A stretch of DNA of 64,000 bases from Nocardioides alpinus (lineage in GTDB: Bacteria > Actinomycetota > Actinomycetes > Propionibacteriales > Nocardioidaceae), in NCBI RefSeq assembly GCF_900112035.1, contig NZ_FOKC01000004.1:186001-250000 (forward strand). Direction: 5' to 3'. The notes below the pieces were generated by a model that was not told the origin of the DNA, searched no databases, and was given only the letters and a program-made list of their open reading frames with translations. Every line of letters starts with the position of its first letter. Within the stretch, counting starts at the first letter, position 1. Position numbers and translations under genes: made by a program. Positions 10,166 through 20,098 of this stretch are shown piece after piece.

Positions 10166-11671
10166 TCAGCCCGGCTCGACGGGGGTGTAGTCCCCGACCA
10201 GCCACGACCCGTCGGTGCGCAGCCGCACCCACTGCAGGCCGACCGGGCGTCCGTCGGCGTAGGTGATCAGGCTGACGTCCGCGTCGCGCCGCGGCTTGCT
10301 GCCGAGCGCGATGGCGTACGCCGCTCCGCCGGTCGTGCCGTTGGTCCAGGTGTAGCCGGTGGAGCCGTCCTCGCCCTCGACGGCCTCCGGACCGGCCTGC
10401 ACGTGGGTGTGCCCGCCCACCACGAGGTCGACACAGCCGCGGGCCAGGGCCTCGCGGCCGAGGTTGGCGTCGTGGACCAGGACGGTGCTCACCCGGTCGC
10501 CGTCCTCGGCGACGGAGCAGGCCGCGTCGGCCAGGCGGTCGCCGACCTCGGTGAAGCTGAGGCCTGACTCCTCGCGCCAGTTGCCCAGGCCGCTGCTGCG
10601 CGGGTCGTCGACACCGAGGAGGGTGCCGCCCCAGGGAGCGTCGACGGGCTCGCCGTCGAGCATCGTCCACCCGAGGTCGGCGAGGTAGGAGCTGACGAAG
10701 GTGCCGTGGTCGTGGTTGCCGGCCACGCCGAAGCGGTCCCAGTCGTCGAAGGCGCCGGCCAGCGAGTCGAGGCTGAAGGCCTCCCATGGCTGCCCGGTCG
10801 AGGTGTCGTCACCCGCGTCGAGCACGACGGTGGCACCGGCGGCCTCGCCGATGGCACGGGCGACCCGGTCCATGCCGATGTTGTCGTGGCGGTCGCTGAC
10901 CAGGAGCGCGACGGTCTCGCCCTCCTCCGCCGCGCGGACGTCGAGCTCAGCGGCCCCGTCGGCCGCAGTGGAGTAGAACTCCTTGCTCCTGTCATAGGTG
11001 TCGACGGCGCTGAGCACGAGCCGCTTGCTCTCGGTGGTGACCGGACCGGTCCGGATCTCGATGTCGCGGACCTCGTCGGGGAGCACCACGTCGGCCCCCA
11101 CGAAGTCGTCGAGGGTCTGCCACTCCCCCTGCTCCTCCTGCGTCTCCTCGCTCGACTGCCAGGGCTGCCAGACGAGCAGCGGCAGGACGAGCAGCAGCCC
11201 GAGGGCGACCAGTCCCTGCCGCGTGCCCAGCCCCCGGAAGAGCTGGCCGCGCCGGTGACGTCCGAGCAGCAGGAAGACCGCGACGGGCACCAGGCCGATC
11301 CCGAGTCCGCGGACCGCGGCCGCCACCGCCATGTCGACCACGACACCCTGCACCTTGTCGACCTGCGCGGTCGGGTCGCCGGCGATGTAGGCGTAGCGCT
11401 CGACGAGCTTGTCGACCGAGCCGACCTCGGTCTTGCCCAGGGTCAGCGTCACCCCGATCGGCCCCACGTCGCGGAACCGGAAGTCCGGCAGCAACGGTCC
11501 CGTCTGGACCACCGCGTCGCCTGCCATCGTGGGTCGTACGACGGTGTCGTGGCCGACCAGCACCACCGTGCGGCTGCTGTTGAGGAACAGCGACGCCGCG
11601 ACCGTGAGCCCGAGCACGATGCTGAGGGCAGCCAGCAGGGCGCCGACGAGCAGCCGGCGCGGAAGGGTCAT
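10166..11671 (-). CDS. Membrane-anchored metallophosphoesterase
   Basis: 501 residues. An N-terminal membrane segment (about residues 8-30) is followed by an extracytoplasmic region of about 110 residues. Two further membrane segments (about residues 115-185) precede a calcineurin-like phosphoesterase domain with [19 protein letters not shown] and GGHTHVQ as metal ligands. Usual leading DxH is replaced by SDRHDN, so metal site 1 may be atypical. The ATG at 11671 overlaps the rlmB stop (ATGA), so the gene is the third cistron of the cysS-rlmB unit. Substrate unknown. Confidence 0.83.
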   Translation of the reverse strand: MTLPRRLLVGALLAALSIVLGLTVAASLFLNSSRTVVLVGHDTVVRPTMAGDAVVQTGPLLPDFRFRDVGPIGVTLTLGKTEVGSVDKLVERYAYIAGDPTAQVDKVQGVVVDMAVAAAVRGLGIGLVPVAVFLLLGRHRRGQLFRGLGTRQGLVALGLLLVLPLLVWQPWQSSEETQEEQGEWQTLDDFVGADVVLPDEVRDIEIRTGPVTTESKRLVLSAVDTYDRSKEFYSTAADGAAELDVRAAEEGETVALLVSDRHDNIGMDRVARAIGEAAGATVVLDAGDDTSTGQPWEAFSLDSLAGAFDDWDRFGVAGNHDHGTFVSSYLADLGWTMLDGEPVDAPWGGTLLGVDDPRSSGLGNWREESGLSFTEVGDRLADAACSVAEDGDRVSTVLVHDANLGREALARGCVDLVVGGHTHVQAGPEAVEGEDGSTGYTWTNGTTGGAAYAIALGSKPRRDADVSLITYADGRPVGLQWVRLRTDGSWLVGDYTPVEPG

Positions 11672-12639
11672 CGCGGGAGACGAGCCTGCGAGATCGAGTA
11701 GAGGGCGACGGATGCGGCGACACCGGCGTTGAGCGACTCCAGCTGGCCCGCCATCGGGATCGAGACGATCTGGTCGCACGTCTCGGCGATCAGGCGCCCG
11801 AGACCCTTGCCCTCCGACCCGACGACCACGACGAGCGGCCCGTCGGCCAGACCGTCGGGCGCGACCAGCTCGGGGAGCGAGATGTCACCGTCGGCCGCGA
11901 GGCCGACGACCATGCAGCCCGCCTCCTGGTAGGCCTTGAGCTGGCGGGTCAGGTTGACCGTCTGCGCGATGGGCAGCCGGGCCGCCGCACCGGCGCTGGT
12001 CTTCCACGCCGACGCGGTCATGCCGGCGGCACGCCGCTCGGGGATCAGCACGCCGTGCGCGCCGAAACCGGCCGCCGAGCGCACGATGGCGCCGAGGTTG
12101 CGGGGGTCGGTGACCGAGTCGAGCGCCACGATCAGGGCGGGCTCCTTGGCCTCGTCGGCGCGGTCGAGCAGGTCGTCGGCGTGGGCGTACTCGTACGCCG
12201 GCAGCCGGGCGGCGAGGCCCTGGTGCACGGCCCCGCTCGTCATCCGGTCCATCTCGTTGCGGGTGACCTCGAGGAGCTTGACGCCCTGCTCGGCGGAGAG
12301 CTTGAAGGCCTCGCGGAGCCGGTTGTCGCGCTCGGCGCCCTCGGCGACGTAGATCGCGGTGACGGGGACGCCGCCACGCAGCAGCTCGACGACGGAGTTG
12401 CGGCCGGCGGCCCACTCGGCGTCGGTGGAGTTGCGACGTCGCGTGCCCTGCCCCTGCTTGGACTTGGCGCGCTCCGCCTTGGCGGCGTCCTTGTGGGCCT
12501 GGTGGTAGGGCCGGTCGGTGGCCTTGGGCGTGGGCCCGCGGCCTTCGAGACCACGGCGCACCCGGCCACCCGAGCCGGCGGTCGGGTTGCCCTTGCCGGT
12601 CTTCTTGATGGCGCCCTTGCGCTTCGAATTACCAGCCAC
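11668..12639 (-). CDS. rlmB: 23S rRNA (guanosine-2'-O-)-methyltransferase RlmB / TrmH-family (SpoU)
   Basis: 323 residues: a basic, Lys/Arg-rich N-terminal extension (1-75), a SpoU substrate-binding domain (about 80-155), and a SpoU catalytic domain with a trefoil knot. Knot motifs are visible: [26 protein letters not shown] and [18 protein letters not shown]. It uses SAM to 2'-O-methylate rRNA. The GTG start at 12639 has AAAGGAG 7 nt upstream. cysS-rlmB adjacency is conserved in actinobacteria. A short dispersed repeat sits in the gap between them. Confidence 0.9.
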   Translation of the reverse strand: MAGNSKRKGAIKKTGKGNPTAGSGGRVRRGLEGRGPTPKATDRPYHQAHKDAAKAERAKSKQGQGTRRRNSTDAEWAAGRNSVVELLRGGVPVTAIYVAEGAERDNRLREAFKLSAEQGVKLLEVTRNEMDRMTSGAVHQGLAARLPAYEYAHADDLLDRADEAKEPALIVALDSVTDPRNLGAIVRSAAGFGAHGVLIPERRAAGMTASAWKTSAGAAARLPIAQTVNLTRQLKAYQEAGCMVVGLAADGDISLPELVAPDGLADGPLVVVVGSEGKGLGRLIAETCDQIVSIPMAGQLESLNAGVAASVALYSISQARLPR

Positions 12640-12654
12640 GGAGTGACTCCTTTC

Positions 12655-12693
12655 GGTGATTGAGGAGGGCGCGCGGCGCCCGTCTCGAAATCC
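12655..12693. repeat. Short palindromic intergenic repeat, copy A
   Basis: The segment reads GGTGATTGAGGAGGGC, then a GCGCGGCGCC core, then CGTCTCGAAATCC. The outer signature TTGAGGAG...GTCTCGAAA recurs at 40881-40942 (inverted) and, weaker, at 24336-24372. It lies inside the cysS-rlmB unit. Confidence 0.5.
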
Positions 12694-12701
12694 CTGCCAC
12701 G

Positions 12702-14102
12702 TCACACGCTCCACTTCGGTCCGGTCGGGGTGTCCTCGACCTCGATGCCTGCTGCTGCGATCTGGTCGCGGATGGTGTCGGCGCGGGCCCAGTCCTTGGC
12801 CTCGCGCGCCGCGGTCCGCTCGGCGAGGAGGCCCTGCACCAGGGCATCCACGACGGCGGAGAGCTTGTCGTCCGAGCTGTCCGTGGCCCACGCCTCGTCG
12901 GCGGGGTTGAGGCCGAGCACGTCGAGCATGGCGACCACCTCGCCGAACTTCTGGCTCAGCGCCTCCGACGCCCCGTCCGCGAGGAGCTTGTTGCCCTCGC
13001 GGACCGAGTCGTGGATGACGGCGACCGCAGCGGGGGTGCCGAGGTCGTCGTCCATGGCGCGGATGAAGGTGTCGGGCATCGCGGCGAACCACTCCCCGAC
13101 GGCCGGCGCGGCCCGGTCGAGGAAGTCCTCGATGCGTCGGAACCCCTTGGCCGCCTCGTCCAGGGCCTCGAAGGAGAACTCGACGTGCGAGCGGTAGTGC
13201 GCGGCCACCATGTAGTAGCGCAGCTCGATGCCCCGCACGCGCTTGAGCACCTCGGGGATGAGCAGGGAGTTGCCGAGCGACTTGCTCATCTTCTCGCCCG
13301 CCGTGGTGATCCAGGCGTTGTGCAGCCAGTAGGACGCGAAGGGGCGCCCCGCGGCGCGGGACTGCGCCTGCTCGTTCTCGTGGTGGGGGAAGCGCAGGTC
13401 GACGCCGCCGCCGTGGATGTCGAAGGCGGGCCCGAGGTACTTGCCGGCCATCGCCGAGCACTCGATGTGCCAGCCCGGACGACCGGGGCCCCACGGGGAC
13501 GGCCAGGCCGCGGTGGCCGGCTCGCTCGCCTTCTTGTGACCCTTCCACAGCGCGAAGTCGCGGGGGTCGCGCTTGCCGCGCGGGTCGGCGTCGCCGGCAG
13601 GCTCCATGTCCTCGATGCGTTGGCGGGTCAGCTCGCCGTAGGCCGCCCAGCTGCGCACGTCGAAGTAGACGTCGCCGCTGCCGTCCTCGGCGGCGTACGC
13701 ATGTCCGCGCGCGACGAGCTGCTCGATCAGCTCGACGATCTCGGGGACGTGGCCGGTGGCGCCGGGCTCGTAGGTCGGCGGCAGCACGTTGATCGCGGCC
13801 AGGGCGGAGTCCAGCTCGCGCTTCATCGCGGCGGCCAGGGCGTACCAGTGCACGCCCTGGTCGGCCGACTTGGCCAGGATCTTGTCGTCGATGTCGGTGA
13901 CGTTGCGGATGAAGTCGACGTCGTAGCCGGTGGCGGCGAGCCAGCGCCGGAGCACGTCGAAGTTCACCGCGGACCGCACGTGGCCGACGTGCGGCTCGGA
14001 CTGCACCGTCAGGCCGCAGACGTAGATGCCCGCCCTGCCCGGGACGAGGGGGACGAAGTCGCGCGCCTCGCGCGTCGCCGTGTCGTGCAGCCTCAGAGTC
14101 AC
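12702..14102 (-). CDS. cysS: Cysteinyl-tRNA synthetase
   Basis: 466 residues, normal length. It charges tRNA-Cys in the cytoplasm. Visible features are the N-terminal [18 protein letters not shown] (zinc Cys plus the HIGH-type signature HVGH), GWHIECSAM and HHENEQAQS (zinc ligands) and [10 protein letters not shown] (KMSKS loop). Start GTG 14102 follows TAGACT (14109-14114) by 6 nt, fitting leaderless initiation. It heads the cysS-rlmB-phosphoesterase unit. In mycobacteria cysS lies next to ispDF-carD; here two unrelated genes and an inversion separate them. Confidence 0.95.
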   Translation of the reverse strand: MTLRLHDTATREARDFVPLVPGRAGIYVCGLTVQSEPHVGHVRSAVNFDVLRRWLAATGYDVDFIRNVTDIDDKILAKSADQGVHWYALAAAMKRELDSALAAINVLPPTYEPGATGHVPEIVELIEQLVARGHAYAAEDGSGDVYFDVRSWAAYGELTRQRIEDMEPAGDADPRGKRDPRDFALWKGHKKASEPATAAWPSPWGPGRPGWHIECSAMAGKYLGPAFDIHGGGVDLRFPHHENEQAQSRAAGRPFASYWLHNAWITTAGEKMSKSLGNSLLIPEVLKRVRGIELRYYMVAAHYRSHVEFSFEALDEAAKGFRRIEDFLDRAAPAVGEWFAAMPDTFIRAMDDDLGTPAAVAVIHDSVREGNKLLADGASEALSQKFGEVVAMLDVLGLNPADEAWATDSSDDKLSAVVDALVQGLLAERTAAREAKDWARADTIRDQIAAAGIEVEDTPTGPKWSV

Positions 14103-14214
14103 CCGTCGAGTCTAGGGGCGTCGAGGCCCGCGCCCCGATTCGCTGGGCGTAGCGCGACGAGCGAGGAATGTGACTCGTGGGACGGGTGAGGCCCTGCGGG
14201 GTTATCGTCGTGCG

Positions 14215-15423
14215 GTGCTCCGACGCCCCGCCGCCCTCGCCCTCGCCCTCCCCCTGCTGCTGAGTGGCGCGCTTCACGCCCCGGCCGGGGCCGACCCCGC
14301 GCCCTCGAGCCGCCAGCGAGCCACGCCCCAGGTCGCCCTCGCGTCCTGGAACACCTACGCCGACCTCAAGTCCGGCCAGCGCAAGGGCCTGAAGATGGGC
14401 CGCGGGCAGGTGTCCCTGAAGACGCCGAAGCCCCGGACGGTGGCCGGGCGGTCGTACGAGGCCGGCACCTGGACCTCGCCCTGGGCCACGCCGGGCTTCG
14501 GTGCGACCGCACTGATCCCGACCTGGGAGGCCACCACGCCCGGCAAGACCCTGGTCCGCGTCGAGGTCCGCGCGCGGGCCGCCGACGGCACCACCGGCAC
14601 GTGGGACACGGTGGCCGACTGGTCCCGCACCGGGCGGCCGGTCCCGCGCACGACGTACTCCGGGCAGGCCGACGACCTCGGGCGCGTCAGTGTCGACACC
14701 TGGTTCGCCACGACCGCGGTCACGTCCTGGCAGGTCCGGGTGACGCTCATGCGACCGAAGGGCTCGAGCCTGGGCGTCAGCCTCGAGCGCGTCGGCGCCG
14801 TCGCCTCCGCGGACGCGTCGACCCCGCGTCCGACCTCGAAGCCCGGCCCCGGCGTCGGCACCGTGCTGCCGGTGCCGACCTACTCCCAGATGGTGCACAG
14901 CGGGCACTACCCGCAGTGGGGCAGCGGCGGGGAGGCGTGGTGCTCGCCCACGTCGACTGCCATGGTGCTCGGCTACTACGGCATCTCCCCCACCCCGACC
15001 GGCATCGCCGCCGGCCACGTCGACCCCGTCGTCGACCACACCGCCAAGATGGTCTTCGACCACGGCTACGACGGCACCGGCAACTGGGCGTTCAACACCG
15101 CCTACGCCGCGACCCTCGTCGCCGGCGACTCCTACGTCACGCGGATGCGCGACCTGCGCGAGGCGGAGGACTACATCGCGGCCGGGGTGCCGCTCATCGT
15201 GTCCGTCGCGTTCGGTCGCAACCAGCTCACCGGGGCGCCGATCTCCGCGAGCAACGGCCACCTGCTGGTCGTGGTCGGCTTCGAGGCCGACGGCGACGTC
15301 GTCGTCAACGACCCTGCGGGCGCGACCAACGCCGAGGTGCGTCGCGTCTACGACCGTGCGGAGTTCGAGCGGATCTGGATCGCCGCGTCCGGCGGGACGG
15401 CGTACGTCATCCGCAACAGCTGA
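14215..15423 (+). CDS. Secreted C39-like cysteine peptidase (Peptidase_C39_2)
   Basis: 402 residues with a signal peptide ([20 protein letters not shown], then an Ala-rich cleavage region). A beta-rich region (about 40-215) resembles other secreted actinobacterial proteins. The C-terminal papain-like C39_2 domain has [17 protein letters not shown] (nucleophile Cys), [10 protein letters not shown] (His) and VVNDPAG (Asp). No ABC exporter adjoins it, so it is not a bacteriocin-processing C39; substrate unknown. The GTG start follows TATCGT (14203-14208) by 6 nt. An upstream in-frame ATG at 14170 would precede that hexamer and is disfavoured. Confidence 0.85.
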   Translation: MLRRPAALALALPLLLSGALHAPAGADPAPSSRQRATPQVALASWNTYADLKSGQRKGLKMGRGQVSLKTPKPRTVAGRSYEAGTWTSPWATPGFGATALIPTWEATTPGKTLVRVEVRARAADGTTGTWDTVADWSRTGRPVPRTTYSGQADDLGRVSVDTWFATTAVTSWQVRVTLMRPKGSSLGVSLERVGAVASADASTPRPTSKPGPGVGTVLPVPTYSQMVHSGHYPQWGSGGEAWCSPTSTAMVLGYYGISPTPTGIAAGHVDPVVDHTAKMVFDHGYDGTGNWAFNTAYAATLVAGDSYVTRMRDLREAEDYIAAGVPLIVSVAFGRNQLTGAPISASNGHLLVVVGFEADGDVVVNDPAGATNAEVRRVYDRAEFERIWIAASGGTAYVIRNS

Positions 15424-15435
15424 GGCCCTGCTGGA

Positions 15436-16953
15436 TCAGGAAGCGCTGATCTCGATGGCGTGCAGGCCGGTCGAGCCGTCAGGGTCGGGACGAGCGATGG
15501 CGCTCGTCTGGGTCTCGCCGTCCTTGCCGACCGCGCGCACGCGGACCTCGTGGTCGCCCTCGCCGACGTCGAGGGTCACCGCCCACTGCACCCAGGTGTC
15601 CACCGACGGCACCTCGCCGAGCTCGGCCGGCTGCCACGCTCCGCCGTCGACCTGCACCTCCACGCCGTCGATGCCGGTGTGCTGGTGCCACGCGACGCCG
15701 CCGAAGGTGACCTCGCCGGCGGCGACTTCGTCGCCGGAGCGGGGTACGTCGATGCGCGAGGCGATCTTGACCGGGCCCTCGGCCGACCAGCCCTTGGTGG
15801 TCCAGTAGCCGACCGCGTCGGCAAAGGTGCTGACCTCGTAGTCGACGACCCACTTGGTCGCGGAGACATAGCCGTAGAGCCCCGGCACGATGGTGCGCAC
15901 CGGGAAGCCGTGCTCGATGGGCAACGGGCGCCCGTTCATCGCCACCGCCAGCATCGCGTCGCGGTCGTCGGTGAGGGTCTCGAGCGGAGTCGCGCAGAAC
16001 CAGCCGTCGTGCGAGGTCTGGAGCACGCAGTCGGCCTCGGCGCTGACGCTCAGGTCGGCCAGCAGGTCCGCGATCCGTACGCCGCTCCAGCGGGCGTTGC
16101 CGACGAGCCCGCCGCCGACCTCGTTGCTCACGCAGTTGAGGGTGATCCAGGACTCGGTCATCTGCCGCGCGACGAGGTCGGAGTAGCTGAGCGTCACCTC
16201 GCGGTCCACCAGCCCGTGGATGCGCAGCGACCACTCGTCGGGCTCGATGGTGGGCAGCGCGATCGTGGTGTCGATCCGGTAGAAGTCCTCGTTGGGCGTC
16301 TCCCACGGTGCGATGCCGGGCAGACCCAACGAGGTCGCGGCCGGCGCCTGGCGGCGGGTGACACCGGGGATGCGCAGGAGCCGGCGGCTCACCTCGACGT
16401 GACGACGTCCCGCCCCGACGAAGCGGCCTGCGACGGCGATGCCGACGGACGCGACGGCGACGACGCCGGCGACCATGAGGAAGACCCGTCGCTCGTGCGA
16501 CTCCAGCTCGGGCCGGCGCTGGCCCCGGTGGAGTGCATCGGTCAGGGCCGAGTGGACGGTGACCCAGGTAACCAGGCCGACCACGACGGGCAGCGCGTCG
16601 ACCACGCCGGCGGCGCGCTGGAGCAGGACGGAGGCCAGCCCGAGTCCTGCCAGGGCGAACCAGACCAGCATCGGCCACCACCACCCGCGGCGGGCCAGGA
16701 GCCCGGCCCCCGCGAAGCAGGCGAGGAGGAGGACGAGGATGCCCGCGACTAGGGCCGGCTTGTCCCAGTGCCCCAGGACCGAGATCGCGCGCTCCGCGGC
16801 AGCACCGGGGGTGAGCTTGATGACCTGCTCGGCCACCGCCACCACTGGGGACTCGCGGATGGTGAGCACCATCGCCGTGGCATAGCTCGTCGCCAGTCCG
16901 GCCAGTCCGGCGAGGACTCCGGACAGCACCCAGGGCGTACGGCGTGTGGTCAC
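15436..16953 (-). CDS. Membrane-anchored molybdopterin oxidoreductase, sulfite oxidase family
   Basis: 505 residues. The N-terminal 175 residues form about five membrane helices. A sulfite-oxidase-type molybdopterin domain follows, with [14 protein letters not shown] whose Cys ligates Mo, and [13 protein letters not shown]. The C-terminal dimerization domain (about 400-505) contains [18 protein letters not shown]. The catalytic domain probably faces outward. Electron acceptor and substrate are unknown; no cytochrome gene adjoins. GTG 16953 overlaps the 5' side of the divergent ispF region. It is convergent with the peptidase gene, 12 bp away. Confidence 0.88.
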   Translation of the reverse strand: MTTRRTPWVLSGVLAGLAGLATSYATAMVLTIRESPVVAVAEQVIKLTPGAAAERAISVLGHWDKPALVAGILVLLLACFAGAGLLARRGWWWPMLVWFALAGLGLASVLLQRAAGVVDALPVVVGLVTWVTVHSALTDALHRGQRRPELESHERRVFLMVAGVVAVASVGIAVAGRFVGAGRRHVEVSRRLLRIPGVTRRQAPAATSLGLPGIAPWETPNEDFYRIDTTIALPTIEPDEWSLRIHGLVDREVTLSYSDLVARQMTESWITLNCVSNEVGGGLVGNARWSGVRIADLLADLSVSAEADCVLQTSHDGWFCATPLETLTDDRDAMLAVAMNGRPLPIEHGFPVRTIVPGLYGYVSATKWVVDYEVSTFADAVGYWTTKGWSAEGPVKIASRIDVPRSGDEVAAGEVTFGGVAWHQHTGIDGVEVQVDGGAWQPAELGEVPSVDTWVQWAVTLDVGEGDHEVRVRAVGKDGETQTSAIARPDPDGSTGLHAIEISAS

Positions 16954-16990
16954 GGGTCCATTGTGGCGCGCCCTCGGGCATGATGCCGAC

Positions 16991-17488
16991 GTGACGTCTC
17001 CCCACGCCGATCCCGCTCCCGGACCGCGCATCGGCATCGGCACCGACGTGCACCGTCTCGTCCCCGGAGTGCCGATGCACCTCGCCGGGCTCTCCTGGCC
17101 GGACGAACCGGCCGGACTCGAGGGGCATTCCGACGCCGACGTGGCCGCGCACGCCGCGTGCGACGCCCTCTTCTCGGCCGCCGGCCTGGGCGACCTCGGC
17201 ACCAACTTCGGCACGGCCGAGCCCGAGTGGGCGGGTGCGTCGGGCGCGACCCTGCTCGCCGAGACCGCCCGCCGGGTCCGGGCCGCGGGCTGGGAGATCG
17301 GCAACGTCGCGGTCCAGGTGATCGGCAACGTTCCCCGCCTCGGACCCCGTCGTGACGAGGCGACGACCGCCCTGTCTGCGGCGGTGGGGGCGCCCGTCAG
17401 CCTCTCGGCCACGACGACCGACGGCCTGGGCCTGACCGGGCGCGGCGAGGGCGTCGCCGCGATCGCCACCGCCCTGGTCACCCGCTGA
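16991..17488 (+). CDS. ispF: 2-C-methyl-D-erythritol 2,4-cyclodiphosphate synthase
   Basis: 165 residues, normal for the trimeric IspF of the MEP isoprenoid pathway. GIGTDVHRL holds the DxH zinc motif, GHSDADV the next conserved segment, and [17 protein letters not shown] the C-terminal signature. GTG 16991 has CATGAT 6 nt upstream; an in-frame ATG at 16946 would overlap the divergent gene. The TGA shares one base with the ispD ATG, so ispF and ispD are coupled, with ispF first, the reverse of the usual ispD-ispF order. Confidence 0.95.
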   Translation: MTSPHADPAPGPRIGIGTDVHRLVPGVPMHLAGLSWPDEPAGLEGHSDADVAAHAACDALFSAAGLGDLGTNFGTAEPEWAGASGATLLAETARRVRAAGWEIGNVAVQVIGNVPRLGPRRDEATTALSAAVGAPVSLSATTTDGLGLTGRGEGVAAIATALVTR

Positions 17489-18171
17489 TGGCCACCGCGG
17501 TCGTCATCCTGGCCGCCGGCTCGGGCAGCCGGGTGGGCGCCGAGGTCAACAAGGTGCTCCTGCCGTTGCGTGGCGCAGCCGTCCTGGCGTGGTCGGTGCG
17601 CACCGCCCTGGCGCTGCACGACGTACGACGCCTGGTGCTCGTCGTGCGCCCCGAGGACCGGGCCGCCGTGGCGGACGCCGTCGCGCCGCACCTGGGCGAG
17701 CGCGAGGTGCTGGTGGTCGACGGCGGCGCCACCCGGCACGCCTCGGAGTGGGCGGCGCTCCAGGTCCTGGCCGACGACGTCGTCTCGGGCGACGTGGACG
17801 TGGTGGCCGTGCACGACGGCGCCCGGCCACTGGCAGGGACCGCGCTCTGGGAGGCCGTGATCGACGCGGCGCGCACGGTCGGCGGCGCGATCCCGGTGGT
17901 GCCGGTGACCCAGCTGCTGCACGCCGACCTGACCCCCGTGACCGACGAGGTGGGCGCGGTGCAGACGCCGCAGGCGTTCCGCGCACCCGAGCTGCTGGCC
18001 GCCTACCGGTCGGCGGCGCGCGACGGATTCGAGGCCACCGACACGGCGGGCTGCGTGGCGGCGTACGCCGAGCTGGCCGTCGCAGCGGTGCCGAGCAACG
18101 CGCTCAACCTCAAGGTGACCTTCCCCGAGGACGTGGCCCTGGCGGTGGAGCTCAGCCCTCGAGGGTCGTGA
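17488..18171 (+). CDS. ispD: 2-C-methyl-D-erythritol 4-phosphate cytidylyltransferase (IspD), with altered dimer arm
   Basis: 227 residues. It joins CTP and MEP in isoprenoid synthesis. The CTP loop AAGSGSRVG, a following Lys (NKVLLPL, E. coli Lys27 position), VHDGARP, VQTPQAF and the C-terminal [10 protein letters not shown] (Lys213 position) are present. The arm that normally reads DTxK and later TxDR is about eight residues shorter and reads [17 protein letters not shown], so both arm residues (E. coli Thr140 and Arg157) are missing. It follows ispF with a 1-nt overlap. Its 3' end overlaps by 20 nt a convergent IspD-like gene that keeps those arm motifs. Confidence 0.88.
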   Translation: MATAVVILAAGSGSRVGAEVNKVLLPLRGAAVLAWSVRTALALHDVRRLVLVVRPEDRAAVADAVAPHLGEREVLVVDGGATRHASEWAALQVLADDVVSGDVDVVAVHDGARPLAGTALWEAVIDAARTVGGAIPVVPVTQLLHADLTPVTDEVGAVQTPQAFRAPELLAAYRSAARDGFEATDTAGCVAAYAELAVAAVPSNALNLKVTFPEDVALAVELSPRGS

Positions 18172-18622
18172 GGGCGTCGAGCAGGCGTACGTCCTCGATC
18201 GACGCCACCCGTCGGCCCTCGGCGGGCGCGGGGACGGTCTGCACGACATGACCTGCAGCGGCCAGGTCCGCCACGGCCTGCGCCAGGTCGCTCGACGGAC
18301 ACGCCGCGAGCTCGGCCACGACGTGGGCCGGGACCACCAGCGGTGAGGTCACCGCGACCAGCGACTCGCGGTCCAGGGTCTCGCCGACCCGGTCGTCGTC
18401 GAGGACCTTCACGGTGTCGGTCACCGGGCGCACCCCGACGACCACGCTCCCGGACGCGCGTGCCTGCTCGAGGCACGCGGCGATGAAGGACGGCGGGGTC
18501 ATCGGGCACAGCGCGTCGTGGAGCACGACGTCGCGGCCCGCGTCGACGAACGCCTCCCACTCGACGACGGCGTCGACCAGGTCGACCCCGGACTCCCCCA
18601 GCGCCCAGGCCGCACAGACCAC
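18152..18622 (-). CDS. Degenerate IspD-like protein lacking the CTP loop but keeping the arm motifs
   Basis: 156 residues from GTG 18622, which has GGTGAGG 5 nt upstream. [17 protein letters not shown] aligns with the IspD HDAARP region, [13 protein letters not shown] with the DTxK arm, and [14 protein letters not shown] with the TVDR...TPQ segment. The Gly-rich CTP loop and the C-terminal NxKVT Lys are absent (RRVASIEDV instead). The frame stays open upstream and RGSLPYALLHGEAL looks homologous, so a non-canonical start further up is possible. It sits right after carD, where mycobacteria carry true ispD. Probably a real gene rather than a relic, since it keeps an intact frame. Confidence 0.7.
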   Translation of the reverse strand: MVCAAWALGESGVDLVDAVVEWEAFVDAGRDVVLHDALCPMTPPSFIAACLEQARASGSVVVGVRPVTDTVKVLDDDRVGETLDRESLVAVTSPLVVPAHVVAELAACPSSDLAQAVADLAAAGHVVQTVPAPAEGRRVASIEDVRLLDALTTLEG

Positions 18623-18682
18623 GAGGGCCTCACCGTGCAGCAGCGCGTAGGGGAGCGACCCCCGATCGTGGTCCAGAACGAG

Positions 18683-18720
18683 ACCGAGGCCCCTGGGAAC
18701 TTCATCCCAGGGGCCTCGGT
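18683..18720 (-). terminator. carD terminator hairpin
   Basis: ACCGAGGCCCCTGGGA (18683-18698) pairs perfectly with TCCCAGGGGCCTCGGT (18705-18720): a 16-bp stem with a 6-nt loop, 15 nt after the carD stop. It lies just upstream of the IspD-like gene and probably reduces read-through into it. Confidence 0.8.
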
Positions 18721-18735
18721 CGATGGCGTTGCTGT

Positions 18736-19221
18736 TCAGGAGGCGAGCACCTCGTCGAGGATGGCCTCGGCCTTGTCCTCGTTGGTCTTCTCGGCCAGGG
18801 CCAGCTCCGAGACCAGGATCTGGCGCGCCTTGGCCAGCATCCTCTTCTCGCCGGCCGAGAGCCCACGGTCACGCTCGCGGCGCCACAGGTCGCGGACGAC
18901 CTCCGACACCTTCATCACGTCACCGGAGTGCAGCTTCTCGAGATTGGCCTTGTAACGACGCGACCAGTTGGTCGGCTCCTCGACGTGGGCGGCCCGCAGC
19001 ACGTCGAAGACGCGGTCGAGGCCTTCCTTGTCGACGACGTCACGGACGCCGACGAGATCGAGGTTGCAGGCCGGCACACGAACCACGAGATCCTGCTGGG
19101 CCACAATGCGGAGGACCAGGTACTCCCTGTCCTCCCCCTTGATGGTGCGGGTCTCGATCTCCTCGATGACCGCGGCCCCGTGATTGGGATAGACGACCGT
19201 TTCGCCAACGGTGAAAGTCAT
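18736..19221 (-). CDS. carD: CarD family RNA-polymerase-binding transcription regulator
   Basis: 161 residues, full length for CarD. The N-terminal Tudor-like RNAP-interacting domain ([20 protein letters not shown]) binds the RpoB beta-lobe. The C-terminal helical DNA-binding part contains [17 protein letters not shown] and [15 protein letters not shown]. CarD stabilises open complexes at sigma-A promoters such as rRNA promoters. The ATG follows an AAGGGG Shine-Dalgarno, and an extended -10 TGTTAGAAT lies upstream. A strong terminator follows. The adjacent IspD-like gene keeps the ancestral carD-ispD order. Confidence 0.96.
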   Translation of the reverse strand: MTFTVGETVVYPNHGAAVIEEIETRTIKGEDREYLVLRIVAQQDLVVRVPACNLDLVGVRDVVDKEGLDRVFDVLRAAHVEEPTNWSRRYKANLEKLHSGDVMKVSEVVRDLWRRERDRGLSAGEKRMLAKARQILVSELALAEKTNEDKAEAILDEVLAS

Positions 19222-19248
19222 ATGTTTAGTTCCCCTTCCTAGGTGACC

Positions 19249-19257
19249 ATTCTAACA
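19249..19257 (-). promoter_or_regulatory. carD extended -10 promoter element
   Basis: On the minus strand TGTTAGAAT reads as TG-N-TAGAAT, an extended -10. It lies 27 nt upstream of the carD ATG, leaving room for a short leader with AAGGGG. No clear -35 is seen, as expected for extended -10 promoters. Confidence 0.6.
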
Positions 19258-19378
19258 CGGGTTCGAATCTCCTCCGGACGCGTTTGTGCAGGTCAGAGGC
19301 CCGCCGCGGGCTTGACAGATCGCCGGTTCCTGTGGTGAACCCGCCTCGGGGACGGCGTCGCTGGGACATACTTCCGCC

Positions 19379-20077
19379 ATGTCGACCTCCCCGGCGCTGC
19401 TCCTCGTCCGTGCCGCGCACCCACGCCAGGCCGTGGCGACCGCAGCGGTGCTCGCCGCGGCGGCAGCCGTGTCCGGACGCCCGCTGCGCGAGGTCGTGCT
19501 GGTGGCCGGCACCGTCCTGGTGGGCCAGTCGATCCTGGGCTGGGCGGACGACCTCACCGACCGCCCGCGCGACCAGCGGCACCGCCCCGACAAGCCGCTC
19601 GCCGGCGACGCGCTCGACCCGGGGACGGTGTGGTTCGCGCTCACCTGCGCCGTGCTGCTCGTCGTACCTCTCTCCGTCGCCCACGGCCGGCTGGCCGGGA
19701 TCTCCTACCTCACGCTGCTCGCCGTGTCGGCGATCGGCGACCGGTTCCTGCACGCGCGGGTGCTGTCGTTCGTGCCGTGGATGGTGAGCTTCGCCCTCTA
19801 CCCCGCCTTCCTGGCCTACGGCGGCTGGAACGGCGTCGGCACCGACAGCCCGCCCACCGTGGCGCTCACCGTGCTCGCCGCCGCCCTCGGCCTGGGGGTC
19901 CACGTCCTCACCGCCCTGCCCGGGCTGGTGCACGACCACGAGGAGGGCGAACGCTCCTTCCCGCTGGTCCTGGCACTCCGCACGGGTACGCCCCGGCTGC
20001 TGGTGGGCGCGAGCGTGTTCACCGGCGTCGCGACGGTCGCGATCCTGATCGCAGGGCGCACCGTCGGGCTGAGCTGA
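19379..20077 (+). CDS. UbiA-family prenyltransferase-like membrane protein
   Basis: 232 residues with about seven membrane helices. WADDLTDRPRDQRHRPDKPL matches the first Asp-rich motif of UbiA enzymes and VHDHEEGERSF the second, both needed for Mg2+ and prenyl diphosphate. It is about 50 residues shorter than typical UbiA proteins. Likely role: prenyl transfer to an aromatic or sugar acceptor; substrate unknown. CATACT lies 6 nt before the ATG. Divergent from carD; a lipoprotein gene follows after 21 bp. Confidence 0.8.
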   Translation: MSTSPALLLVRAAHPRQAVATAAVLAAAAAVSGRPLREVVLVAGTVLVGQSILGWADDLTDRPRDQRHRPDKPLAGDALDPGTVWFALTCAVLLVVPLSVAHGRLAGISYLTLLAVSAIGDRFLHARVLSFVPWMVSFALYPAFLAYGGWNGVGTDSPPTVALTVLAAALGLGVHVLTALPGLVHDHEEGERSFPLVLALRTGTPRLLVGASVFTGVATVAILIAGRTVGLS

Positions 20078-20098
20078 ACCGACGCTAGGCTGTGGGCC

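Noticed and set aside
12640..15261. Minus-strand frame that appears to extend rlmB far upstream through cysS
   Set aside because: It crosses cysS in another frame; the rlmB family begins at the GTG with a good ribosome site at 12639.
14215..15423. C39-like peptidase as a bacteriocin processing/export system
   Set aside because: No ABC transporter, precursor peptide with a double-glycine leader, or immunity gene nearby; the domain is the C39_2 secreted type.
15436..18249. Minus-strand frame fusing the molybdoenzyme to upstream sequence across ispF and ispD
   Set aside because: The extra part is antisense to well-identified genes; a start at 16953 gives a normal membrane N-terminus.
18152..18622. 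IspD-like frame as a simple pseudogene
   Set aside because: It has an intact frame of 156 codons with selective retention of arm motifs and a plausible ribosome site, which argues against neutral decay.
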